Translations under genes and position numbers: made by a program
From: Agriotes lineatus
Taxonomy: Eukaryota; Arthropoda; Insecta; Coleoptera; Elateridae
DNA: 64,000 nucleotides
Assembly (NCBI GenBank): GCA_940337035.1
Contig: CALNHX010005192.1
Location: forward strand, 1 to 64,000
Direction: 5' to 3'
The notes under the pieces: generated by a model
The model's database searches: none
The model's input: only the letters and a program-made list of their open reading frames with translations
Told to the model about the DNA's origin: nothing
In this document: in pieces, positions 21,838-31,967 of the stretch
Position numbering within the stretch: the stretch's first letter is position 1
How the letters are laid out: the number at the start of each line of letters is the position of its first letter

Positions 21838-22013
21838 TACAAGCAGCATGTAACAATATAAGTTGCGGGCCCCTTTTTGTCGGTTATTTTAAACCTGTGC
21901 TTAAACCTTTGATGAACGCATCACGACTGTTTTTTATAGTGGCATCATGCCATTCATAATTATCCAAGCGTACAACATTAAGCCATTATTCATCTAATTA
22001 AATTATATTAAAA

Positions 22014-22588
22014 CTAGCAACCAGTGAGACAAATGTCTCATTTAATAAAACGAAAAAGACCGTTTTTCAAATAGAACGCGTATTAAATAAAAACAATATT
22101 TTTTAAAATCACGTGATTGAAATTCTGTTGCTGACCTGACATGACCATTCCAAACATATAACTTTAATAACTTTTTTCTCTATCTCTTACGGTTTGGCTG
22201 CTGAACAGCGTCCCGGACGGACCAGCGTCCCGGACGGACGGAAATCACGCAATTTCTCGAAAACCGGAAGTGTCACGTGACTGAAATTCGGTTCCTGACC
22301 TGACATGACCATTCCAAACATATAACTTTCATAACTTTTTTCTCTATCTCTTACGGTTTGGCTGCTGAAACAGCGTCCCGGACGGACCAGCGTCCCGGAC
22401 GGACGGAAATCACGTGATTTCTCGAAAACCGGAAGTGTCACGTGACTGAAATTCGGTTCCTGACCTGACATGATCATTCCAAACATATAACTTTCATAAC
22501 TTTTTTCTCTATCTCTTACGGTTTGGCTGCTGAAACAGCGTCCCGGACGGACCAGCGTCCCAGACAGACAAATCTATTAGATAAAGGA
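22014..22588 (-). mobile_element. Non-autonomous Helitron (575 bp) with tandem repeats
   Basis: Same termini as the copy at 15417-15814: minus-strand start TCCTTTATCTAATAG and end hairpin TGAGACATTTGTCTCA...CTAG|T. It differs by a tandem array of about 165-bp units (repeats of TATCTCTTACGGTTTGGCTG at 22181, 22345 and 22510) with the short repeat CAGCGTCCCGGACGGAC. Frames through the array (for example 22187-22486) are repeat artefacts. Confidence 0.85.
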
Positions 22589-23575
22589 TTCTCTCTTCTA
22601 TATTGTCTTACAGTCGTTAAACATCTATGCCTCCAGTTAATATCTTCTCGTTCCGGCCTTGTAACTTGTGAACAAAACCTATATCTTTCAAAAGCCTGTA
22701 CGACATTGATGGAGAAAAAAGAGGTACATTTTCATCATTCTTTACAAAGCTATATATTTTCTTCAAGAAAGGTGGTATTTTTCATAAAAAACTCATAAAG
22801 AACAATCTTCCTAAGGCAACTTTTAAACCTCCTCGTCGTATGTAAATTCACACGAACCTGCGTGACTTACTAGTTTTTCCCTTGTTTTTCCAGAAGATTT
22901 TTACTGATCTGTTAGTTATTTTTCTTTTTAGTGGCATAGATGGTCCTCCCACCAACCCCAGTGATTAAAGAAGCACGACTAACAGCAGATGAAATGTTAT
23001 AATACTCTTGATTTACTAAAAAAACGTTTAAAACTGCTAACTCTGCACACTCACTTAAAGTTTCACCACTTTCGAACTTACGATGGTGGTTCGAAGAAGT
23101 CAAAAGATAAACTTAAGGGCACGAAACATAATTTTGCATTTTTATGGTCCTTTCGTCTAAACCGGTACCGCCGCTGGGCTGCACCAACACAAAGACCAAC
23201 TGACCCCTTCAGATGCCGGATGTAAACTGGCTTACAAAGCAGCGCGGCAACCGAGTTGTACCTGATAGCTCTCTCTCTCGCACCCACGGACGTTTGTTAA
23301 ATTCATTTCGCGGAATATTCTAGAATGCGTCTGTAAACAAAATCGATATTTGTAACCTAGCGTGACAACGAATATAAGCAAAGATACGAAATAAATGCCT
23401 TTCATATTCGACGGCGGAGAGCAAATGGCACAGCTGGGTACGTTGTAAACCATTAAATGCTTGCATACAATTCGATAGGCTTAACTTCAGGCGGAATAAT
23501 AAGAAAAACCCATTTACAGCGGGGTCGTAATTTAAAAAAATACTCTAATTAGCCGTACGTTCGTACACTTTAAAA
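22589..23575. other. Interval without recognised gene
   Basis: Several ORFs of 60-80 codons on both strands overlap each other and show no recognisable motif. No terminal repeats found. Confidence 0.4.
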
Positions 23576-23579
23576 ATGT

Positions 23580-23733
23580 CCTGACAGGCATTCACACTAG
23601 GCGTTTACCTGCTCAGCAAGCAACGGCGCTTGAAGGTGGGTTTTCTTTCGAACAATATTTACCGAGCACGTGCCGAGCCCGTTTCGCAAAAAACCGTCTT
23701 GTGTGAATGCTCAACCCCTGCCGGGGCTGTCAG
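23580..23733. mobile_element. Short MITE with CCTGACAG ends
   Basis: CCTGACAGGCATTCACACTA at 23580 and, in inverse at the right end, CCTGACAGCC...GCATTCACACAAGACGG form imperfect inverted repeats around a GC-rich core of about 90 bp. No ORF. Confidence 0.5.
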
Positions 23734-23814
23734 GCGAAATGAACAAAATAATAAAGCGTCAGCAGAAATAAACTTTTTCACCGAAGATGAGTGAAATGCT
23801 AATAGAGTAAAAAG

Positions 23815-24010
23815 TAAAAGTAAAGGAATATGGCCTGAAACTCGGCGGGTCAGGGCCGCCGAAACCGAGTCATCTGGTACACCGTTACGGCGTACTGGGT
23901 GATGTGGTTACCATCACGCCTTCGACGACTGCCTTACTTTCGCTACTTCCACAGCCCGTACCGTGGCGCCGTAGCCGAGCTCCCTAACCACTCAGCCACG
24001 CTGGCGCTAA
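23815..24010 (-). mobile_element. tRNA-headed SINE, family B copy 1
   Basis: On the minus strand, GCCAGCGTGGCTGAGTGGTT supplies an A box and a tRNA-Ser/Leu-like 5' end. The body has the hairpin-forming GTGATGGTAACCACATCACC. The B box is poorly preserved, so this may be a 5' half plus body. Head and body are shared with the copy at 26170-26452. Confidence 0.6.
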
Positions 24011-25365
24011 TAGAGTAACCAAAAATAAAGAACTGTTTGACTTTTCGCATCTTACGATTTTTGGCATGTTATGTATCCAAAGACGTCGTTTCCTTTTTTG
24101 GCATGGCTTTGCTTGTTTTTCATCTTCTTCGTCTAATATTAAATCATATCGGTGCCATTCCACGAGTGCAGATTTTGTAAAGTCTGATAGATTTTTGTTC
24201 CCATTTAAGAATGTATATAGTTCGTTATAGTTATTTTTAAAAATAACAAAGTTATAGGGCTGGGGAGTGAAGTCTGGGACACCCTGAATAACTATTAATT
24301 AGAATAAGACCACCTATGGTGGATTAACAAGCTAGTATTATACTGATTAGAGGTGGATAGGTATATAAAATCATCTGTCAATTATTGAACATTAATATGT
24401 GCCAGATTCAAACAATTCATCTAATGGAAACAAAAATACAAATAAGTTGTTAAACAACTAGTAGTACTATCAAAAAGTAAATAGTATAAGAGGCGACTCT
24501 TTGGACGGATCCTTTGATCTTTCATGACTAGCTTCAGTAACTTCCATCTAAAGCCTGTATGACACGACGCTAAATTTTATGCAAAATTCACTTGTAAATT
24601 TTCATAAAATATTAAGCACCGTTGCATCCAGAAAATTGGCTGCTAAATTTTGAGCTAAATTTTAATGTAAATTATTTAGAACTTGTTCTAAATTTCCTGG
24701 TAAATATGCGTGTAAAAATGCGCGGAAGTATCGTAATCAGACTAAACTGCAGCGCATAACGCGGAATGTAAACATAAACATAACCTGCATTTTATTAGCA
24801 TTGTTTAACCGCGTGTTTAATGTTGGCGCTCCTATATAAGATACATTTAAGGGTCTCTAAGATAAATGCCTCAACCCAACCTGAGAAAATAGCTAACAAA
24901 CGACAAATAACATGAAAACAAACGCATACTTCAACCAATACCCTCTAGAGGGCACTGTTTCCACTTAAAAGATTTGCTACTACGCATGTGCGCATGCCAA
25001 ATTTAACATCAAATTTAGCACACGTTGCAAACAGGAAATTGTGTTTTTGAACAAAAATTATCAGTAAATTTATTTGATTATGCAACACTATAGTGAACGA
25101 ACCAATGAAAATTGTTCAATTTGTCAGAAACGGCCAATCAAAATTGACTCTCATTGAAAACACCTAATGTCACAGTGTTTTCACGCGAGCCCGATTGGTT
25201 TCAATGATTTCAATTTAGTGAGTAGCATCTGACTGACATTTCGCCAAAACGTCAAAGTCAAAGTTTGCAAATCAGCGTCGTTCTAGAAACTCATAATAAT
25301 CGTGTTTGAAGCTCCAGTATTAAATTAATAGTGGAAAACGTTAAAAATGTATGCTGTCGAACACG

Positions 25366-25507
25366 GTAATAGTATATTATTATATGAGCGATTATGACAG
25401 CCATTATTCACGAAGATGACATTTGCGCCACAAGCCGAAGGCGCGTGGCGCAAGTCATTTGAGTGAATAATGGCCATAATCGCGAATATAATACGATATT
25501 TTATCTA
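25366..25507. repeat. Hairpin element with AAGCCGAAGGCGCG centre
   Basis: GCGATTATGACAGCCATTAT...GAAGATGACATTTGCGCCAC on the left pairs with GTGGCGCAAGTCATTTGAGT...AATGGCCATAATCGC on the right, flanked by AT-rich TAGTATATTATTATA/TATAATACGATATTTTA. Non-coding. Confidence 0.7.
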
Positions 25508-25574
25508 CTCCTATGCAATAGGAGACGTGTGTTCATATTTCCGAATTTTGACATTTGTGACAGCTGTTAACTTC

Positions 25575-25715
25575 AAAAGCCATTGAATAATAAAAATGAA
25601 TGCTGTGATTGGCTACAACCTATTGAATAATGAAAATAGAATTTTCTGATTGGTTGCAACTTGCAAACTATTGAATAATGAAAATAGAATTTTATGATTG
25701 GCTGAAAACTGTGAA
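25575..25715. repeat. Tandem repeat, about 3 units of 45-50 bp
   Basis: Three adjacent units built on TATTGAATAATGAAAATAGA followed by ATTTT.TGATTGGCTG. The first unit is more diverged. Each contains an inverted-CCAAT word (ATTGG). Confidence 0.65.
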
Positions 25716-25850
25716 TTATGAATTATAATTAATGGTCATTGTACAGTAGGAGTAGATAAAAGTCATCTACCCATATTGTTGAATAATCTTTCCAAATAGC
25801 ACTCAAGGCAAAAATTTTTAAGAGAGTTTATTTCGTCAACATGTAAGTTA

Positions 25851-25950
25851 TTGCAAATTTCTCTCAACAAAAACTGCTCAAATTCCACTCGACCTGCGGT
25901 CTCGCGGAATTTTTAACGCAGTTTTGGTTTCGAGAAATTTAAACGCAATT
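25851..25950. repeat. Hairpin element with CGACCTGCGGTCTCG centre
   Basis: TTGCAAATTTCTC..CAAAAACTGC..AAATTCC on the left pairs with GGAATTT..CGCAGTTTT..GAGAAATTT..CGCAA on the right. The inverse complement of the centre reads CGAGACCGCAGGTCG, matching the theme of the other hairpins. Confidence 0.6.
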
Positions 25951-26169
25951 ATTTGCATGTGAACGAAAAACAATCTCAAAAAGTTTTCACCTTTTGTGGT
26001 ATTACCCTTGAAAATTTACAAGTAAATTTTGCACAAAATTTAGCGTCGTGTCATACAGGCTTAATCGCTCATCTCTTTAAATTGGTTGTGCGGTTTAAAA
26101 AATCTACCGCCCACAAATTTAATTTTAAAGCTTACTGGTTACACACGTTAACTATAATGGTGAGGCACT

Positions 26170-26452
26170 AACACCCCATGAAGGAGCTTGGCCTGCAAGG
26201 CGGAAGGTTAGAGCTTCCGTATCCTCGCTCTCACACCCGACTGTCGCGTGTCAAATTCATGACACGTGGTGATGTGGTGAGCACCACGCATTAGACAGCC
26301 GCATTATTACCCCTTGTTCTTTCGAACGCAGGTTCCCAATTATTTAAAGCGACTGGGTAGGCCGCCCGCCAGGCATCGATCTGGGATTTGAACTCCAGAC
26401 TTCCGCGCCGCAGTCCGATGCTCTAACCATCAGAGCCACGCTGGCGTGACGT
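26170..26452 (-). mobile_element. tRNA-headed SINE, family B copy 2
   Basis: On the minus strand, CGCCAGCGTGGCTCTGATGG and TTAGAGCATCGGACTGC look like an A-box/anticodon-arm region, and GGAGTTCAAATCCCAG is a good B box. A body of about 200 bp follows and contains GTGGTGCTCACCACATCACC, a motif shared with the copy at 23815-24010. A tRNA-derived SINE. The long non-tRNA body argues against a functional tRNA gene. Confidence 0.7.
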
Positions 26453-26519
26453 TAACTAGGGTGACTTAAATAAAATCGTATTCTAGTTAGTGTTAGTGTT
26501 ATTTTTGGGGAGACTCTGG

Positions 26520-26842
26520 GGAGTCTAGCAAGTAGGCCTTTATAGGCCCTTTTTGCCAACCCCATGAACAAGGTCTAGGCATGCAGAGTACCAGGTACCT
26601 TTGTCCTACTTAGACTTTTGCCGAGACTAAGGAGTTCCAACCTTAGCAAGGGATCTTTTACATGCTACACATCGTAGTAACATGGGACCCACGGCTTTAC
26701 ATCACTTCCGAATGATGGCATTCTGTAGAGGTTTTCATCCGCATTTTTTTATTTTTAAAAACCTCACCGGGATCGGGGATCGAACTCTCGACCCTTAGAT
26801 CAGTAGCCAGAATGCTTACCACTGAGCTATGGAGCCCGGCAA
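26520..26842 (-). mobile_element. tRNA-headed SINE, family C
   Basis: On the minus strand, GGGCTCCATAGCTCAGTGGT (A box TAGCTCAGTGG) and GAGAGTTCGATCCCCG (B box) are well preserved and spaced like a tRNA, followed by about 240 bp of unrelated body. The head differs from the other SINE heads here, so at least three tRNA-type modules are represented in 5.3 kb. Confidence 0.7.
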
Positions 26843-27186
26843 TCGTATTCTATGTATTACTTCAAATAAGTTCAAATTGCACATAAACATACACACGTAT
26901 TGTGCTTGGAATGTTGGGGCCCGTTACTCTTTGCTGGGGGAGGGGGGGGGGTGAAAAATGGTGAATCGTGGCAGACTCTCGGCCAATTGAATTGCTTTGC
27001 TAGCCACGATTAACCGAGAATATACGATGGACCTTTAAATTGGTTGTGATCTTTTTATTTCTCGAAAATGAGCTGTTGCCTCTCATGTTCCAAAAATATT
27101 AAAAAATAAATCTCTTAAAATGTACAATAAAAAAGTGCAATGTTATATTGCTATATTGCTTATTTCATAATAGGTTAATAACAATC

Positions 27187-27200
27187 TGCTTTTGTTGTAG
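27187..27200 (+). promoter_or_regulatory. 3' splice site upstream of zinc-finger gene 1
   Basis: A TTGCTTTTGTTGTAG-like polypyrimidine/AG acceptor precedes GTGTGAAG. The same acceptor and exon start occur upstream of zinc-finger gene 2 (about 47430, minus strand). Conservation between paralogues supports a real intron end in the 5' leader. Confidence 0.6.
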
Positions 27201-27274
27201 GTGTGAAGATGTTTAACTTCTGGTAGGTAGCTCATATTATCATTAAAAGGAACTCTGACGTTTAAACAAACATA

Positions 27275-28424
27275 ATGAACATCGAACAAGGAACTATGGA
27301 TAGTAAATGTTGTATTACAGAAACTACATCCTTCATATCAAAGAATTTGGATAACAATGAACATTTTGATAAGAAGTCCCACATCAAGCAAGAAAACATC
27401 AAAAGTACGAATCTAGTTCAACCTAAGATATCACATACAGGAGAAATGCCCTACAGTTGTTCTGTTTGTGAATATAAAGCAAAACGGAAAAGTAATTTAG
27501 TTACACATATGAGGACTCATAAAAGCGAAAAACCGTATAATTGCTCTGTTTGCGAATACAAGACAACACAGAAAACTCATTTAGTTACACATCTGAGGAC
27601 TCATACAGGAGAAAAACCTTATAGTTGCTCTGTTTGTGAATACAAAACAAAACAGCAAACTCATTTAGTTACACATATGAGAACTCATACAGGAGAAAGG
27701 CCTTACACTTGCTCTGTTTGTGGATACAAATCAACACAGAAAAGTAATTTAGTTACACATATGAGGTCACATACTGGACAAACGCCTTATAGTTGCTGTG
27801 TTTGTGAATATAAAGCAACTGTAAAAAATAATTTAGTTACACATATGAGGTCACATGCAGGAGAAACGCCTTACAGTTGCTCTGTATGTGAATACAAAGC
27901 AACTGTAAAAAGTAGTTTAGTGAAACATATAAGGACTCATACAAAAGAAAAACCTTACAGTTGTTTTGTTTGTGAATACAGAACAGCACAGAGAAGTTAT
28001 TTAGTTACACATATGAGGACCCATACAACAGAAAAACCTTATGGTTGCTCTGTCTGCGAATACAGATCAGCACAGAAAAGTCATTTAGTTGCACATATGA
28101 GAACTCATAGAGGAGAAAAACCTTACAATTGCTCTTTTTGTGAATTCAAAGCAACACAGAAAAATAACTTAGTAACGCATATGAGGATTCATACAAAAGA
28201 AAAAACCTTACAGTTGCTGTGTTTGCGAATACAGATCAGCACAGAAAAGTATTTGGTTGCACATATGAGAACTCATACAGGAGAAACACCTTATAGTTGC
28301 CCTGTTTGGTGAATACAAAGCTACACAGAAAAGTAATGTAGTTACACATATGAGGTCACATACAGGAGAAGCACAAAGTGATCATTTAGTTTTACATGTA
28401 AAATCTGAAGCTAAAATTGTCTGA
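27275..28424 (+). pseudogene. C2H2 zinc-finger gene 1, frameshifted in the last fingers
   Basis: A poly-zinc-finger protein, presumably nuclear and DNA-binding. The ATG at 27275 opens a leader (MNIEQGTMDSKCC, HIKQENI) homologous to that of the gene at 45852-47357. Nine regular fingers follow (PYSCSVCEYKA...LVTHMRTHTGEK). Finger 10 is scrambled for about 15 residues by an extra A in the A-run near 28203 and a compensating loss near 28243. An extra G at about 28310 then stops the frame at 28312. In the corrected frame, homology continues through one more finger to a TGA at 28422-28424. The three small indels suggest a young pseudogene, or sequencing error. An AATAAA lies at 28535-28540. Confidence 0.8.
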
Positions 28425-28534
28425 TGAATACATGTTCTAAACTTAGTATTACATGCTCTTTGGTATTACAAAGTTACGGGCATTTTAAGTTTAGCACTGC
28501 TGTTATAAATCGTTAATTTCTTGGATTTATATTA

Positions 28535-28540
28535 AATAAA
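28535..28540 (+). terminator. Polyadenylation signal AATAAA of zinc-finger gene 1
   Basis: AATAAA lies 111 nt downstream of the corrected stop codon, on the coding strand, in an AT-rich 3' region. Such hexamers are common by chance in this DNA. Confidence 0.4.
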
Positions 28541-29339
28541 GATAGCTGTTTTTAATGATATTGTCTAGAATAAATTAATTGAGAAATTTTGTCATTAGTT
28601 GTTTCATTGTTGTTAAATAAGAAATTCTTATGAAGAAGTTCGCAGTTCGCTTGCAAACGGTTTTAATTTTACATTTTAAATTACTGTGTCGTGTAACTAT
28701 GGAGTGAAATGACTTGTATTTCTGCTAGAGGTAGGTATCTGGTTTCCACATTAGTGAGAAAAGTAAATTACTTTTCCCACTAGTGAGAAAAATAAATATT
28801 CGAGTGAGAAAAGCAATTGCTAGTCGCACTAGGGGGAAAAGTGTATATAGTAAGTATATTTTCTTAAAGCATTTTTTATGATCATTCTTTCGAAAATTGA
28901 TAAAGTCTTGTGTGTGATGTGTGTTAAAACGCATGATTTCCTTACTTGGGATTCGTTCTTCCTGGCAGCAATGCAAAAGAAAACTCTTTATAGCAAAGCC
29001 AATATTTCGGAAATCTTATTCATTTATCAAGGCAACTACAATACGCTTTAATCTAGTTACCTTTGATAAAGAAATAACGCTTTAGTCCAGTCAAATGGTG
29101 CTCAAAAAGGGCGAATAGCGGAAAGTTTTGGTGGAGTTTTGATATTTGGTTCCTATATGTTTTTGGGTCGCTGCACGCGCATATCAGGTTTGCCATCAAA
29201 AATTTTGACCAGAAACATGTTTTTAAGCAAAACCAGTGTAAAAACTTTTTTTTTAGTTTTTCTAAAGTTACTCGAAAACTATCCAATTTCGTCAATATGT
29301 TAAGTCATTTTGCTATTTCAGATGCTTAATTGCATTCAC

Positions 29340-31095
29340 GCCGTTAGTTAGGTCATTTTGGTATTTTGAATAGCCGCCTAAGCTTAGAGCAGCGCGCCCG
29401 TATGCTAAGCCCTTTTAGCTCTTTATTTGGCTCCATCGCCTAATTCCAGAATCACGATTTCGCACATAGTTAGCCCCAAAAGCAGTATTTGTCGTCGGTT
29501 GGAGCTCTCGTTTGATGGCGTTTTCTGAATTCTGAATAGCACGCTGTGCGGGCGTGATACCAGCGTGGCCCGCATTGGTTGGTTTCATTTCATCGCCTTG
29601 CGATTCGCTGTGGTTTAGTCACGTGGGGACACGGCCAAGGTGACCTTTTGCCAACGCTTCCCTCGGGCATTCAGCCGAGAGGCCGTCGTTAAAACAAGAG
29701 GTCGGATAGTGTATGTGAGTTCGTGCGGCGCTCCCGCCATTATGGCGGGGGCGTCAGTCTTTTTCCCGTCAAGTGCTGCTTCAGCAATTTTGTTACAAAC
29801 GTTTTCGCCTTAAGGCAGTCTTCGAGAGCCCGTGGCAGAGAGCGCTTGTGTGTGGTGGTGGTGATTCGAAATTTGTCGAGTGATCTTCGGCGTAAACGTG
29901 GGTGTTTTGGAGCCCAGTTCCTGCTACTATTAGTGAGGGGTCGTGCCCCCTTCATCTCGACCTACGAGGATTTGGTTCAGCAGAACGAGTGAGGCCCCCA
30001 TCATTTTCGTCGTCCCGTTGTACGCGGTCTTGACGCGTCTCCCGTCGCCATTGAGGCGGTTATGCATTCACCCCCTTTCGCCGTTGTAACACCGAAGGTA
30101 CCTACCACCTACGATTGCAGCTCGTCGCAAACTCAGCTGTACCAGGCTCCCTCGCCGCCCACGCATTAAGGTATGTGCCTTTAACCTGATTACCGCTGTG
30201 AACGCGAGTGTTACTCATTATTATTCATTACTACGCTAGTGTATTCATTCAGACTGCAGACAGTTCAGGCCGTGAAGGCTAATGTAAATCGTCGCTGCCT
30301 TGCATAAGGCAAAGTGTATCTTTGTACCTATTCATTACTACGCTAGTGTATTCATTCAGACTGCAGACAGTTCAGGCCGTGAAGGCTAATGTAAATCGTC
30401 GCTGCCCTTGCATAAGGCAATGTGTATCTTTGTACCTATTATTGCTGTTCACTAATGTTCAACGTCTGTCGTTAAGCTTAGAGCGCGCGTGCCAGCTGGT
30501 GCCCTTAATTATAGAGTAAGGTTAGATACAGGGCGACGCATTCTGCTACCCCATTGTAACTCGAAGTGAAATATATGATTGGTTAGTTAAGGGAACTATT
30601 GTTTGTTTCGGTTTGTGCATGTTCTGTTACAGATAGACGCCCCTTTATTGTACGAATTATTGTACGACGGAACGAGGAAGCTGTGAGCGTGCAGGTGAGT
30701 GGGACAGCTGCGTAGTCGTGGTCGGATGGACACCTAATCACATCCTTGCTTAAGGCAATCCCGAAGTTGTTGTTTGACCTTGCAACTCTTGAATAATCTT
30801 ATTGGCGGAGTATTTTTTTGCATGCTTCGCTCCCGTCTAACCGTCCAGGCCCGTTAGCCGGGTTACGACAGGCTTGGTGGCGCCCTCATAATTCGACATA
30901 CCCTGTATATATTATGCCACAGCGCGCTTGCCCAGAACGTATCGTGTGACTCACGCCCGACTCCCTGAGCGTTCCAGCCGTGGCCTATTAGCCTATTTCG
31001 AACCGATCTCAGGGCAAGTGTGTCATGTTTCAGGACTGATTCCGTGGTGCGATGCTCACCTTGGGTGGGTGTCGTAAAGTCCTTTTTATACCGTA
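29340..31095. other. GC-rich insert inside TAGTCC element 3
   Basis: Composition jumps here to roughly balanced or GC-rich, against the AT-rich surroundings. Open frames exist (29723-29992 plus, 29740-29955 minus) but overlap each other and are unrecognised. The segment GGTGGCGCCCTCA at about 30877 resembles a retroviral-type primer-binding site (TGGCGCCC), so 29.4-30.87 kb could be a long LTR. The ends were not proven, and a regulatory island or other insert is equally possible. Confidence 0.35.
30222..30437. repeat. Exact-type tandem duplication, 2 x about 107 bp
   Basis: Unit 1 (30222-30328) and unit 2 (30329-30437) both begin TATTCATTACTACGCTAGTG and end GTGTATCTTTGTACC. They differ only at one extra C and one A/T change. 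The near identity indicates a recent duplication. Confidence 0.9.
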
Positions 31096-31106
31096 ACAAA
31101 TATTAA

Positions 31107-31530
31107 GCTTATATGAAACGAAAGAAGATAAAGTTTGCTACATTTTATGTACCAAAAGGTTTTTTTCTCCGATCAATCGTTCAGTCGCGAGAGCGCCGTG
31201 AAGTTAGGTGTTAAAAGCAAATAAAAGGAAATTATCCTAATTTATTTCAAAGTAACTCGAATACTATCAATTTTTCGTAAATCAAAAATGGTATATCAAA
31301 TGAATCTTCATAAATGAAATGTTGGCAAATCTGATATTCGCGTACAGCGACCCAAAAAAAACATATAGGAACTAAATATCAAGACTCCAAAACTTTCCCC
31401 TATTTTCTACCATTTGAGTGGACTATAATGTCGCGGCGCTCTCGTGGCTGAACGATTGATTAGAGAAAAAACCTCTAGTACATAAAATATAGGAAATTTT
31501 ATCTTCTTTCGTTTCATATAGGTTCAACAT
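31107..31530. repeat. 90-bp inverted repeat pair around a TAGTCC terminus
   Basis: 31107-31195 (AAGCTTATATGAAACGAAAG...CGATCAATCGTTCAGTCGCG) is inverted at 31434-31530 (CTGAACGATTGAT...CTTTCGTTTCATATAGGTT). The spacer contains another TAGTCC-family end (to 31425). Confidence 0.7.
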
Positions 31531-31967
31531 TTACGAAAAATGGATAGCTTTCGGGTAATTTTAGAATATCTAAAAAAAGCGCTTTTTTAAACTATTTTTG
31601 GTTAACAAAACATGTTTCCGGTCAACTTTTTTGTTGGAAAACCTGATATTCGTGTTAAGCGACCCAAAACCCATATAGGAACCAAATATGAAAACTCCAC
31701 CAAAACTTGCCCCTATTTTTTAACCATTTGACTGGACTACTTTTCGAAATATTGGCTTAGACAGAAAGAATTTCCTTTTGAATTGCTGTCCTGAGCATGC
31801 GCTATTTATATCAACCAATTCATTAGCTACTAATCTGGCCAGTGAGGTATATTATAAAGGGTGTAAAATTTAAAATGATCCCATTTGAATCGTTAATTAC
31901 AAAAATGTTGGAAATCAGGTTGCAATTATTGTAACTCTCAAATGTTCTGTCATATCTCCAGTGTTGT

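Larger units (their letters stand above)
24551..26062. mobile_element. DNA element with inverted ends AAGCCTGTATGACACGACGC
   Basis: AAGCCTGTATGACACGACGC followed by TAAATTTTATGCAAAATT starts at 24551, and the inverse ends at 26062 with over 85% match across about 55 bp. No transposase ORF is present. The interior holds two hairpin elements and a short tandem repeat, all non-coding. An apparent ORF at 25953-26171 runs through the right terminus and is incidental. Confidence 0.7.
29083..31739. mobile_element. TAGTCC-ended long-TIR element 3 (TSD CTT)
   Basis: TAGTCCAGTCAAATGG starts at 29083 and its inverse ends at 31739. The trinucleotide CTT flanks both ends (29080-29082 and 31740-31742). 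Arms match over at least 150 bp (AGTTTTGGTGGAGTTTT, ATATTTGGTTCCTATATG, TTTTGGGTCGCT, GAAACATGTTTT). A third, related terminus (inverse TAGTCCACTCAAATGG) ends at 31425, inside the right half, so a second copy is nested or duplicated there. A GC-rich block occupies the middle. No transposase seen. Confidence 0.75.

Noticed and set aside
22187..22486. 99-residue ORF in the minisatellite
   Set aside because: It reads the same 165-bp repeat unit twice; a repeat artefact.
28735..28860. Repeated AGTGAGAAAAG motifs suggesting a hairpin element
   Set aside because: Copies are short and irregular; no consistent stem or ends could be defined.
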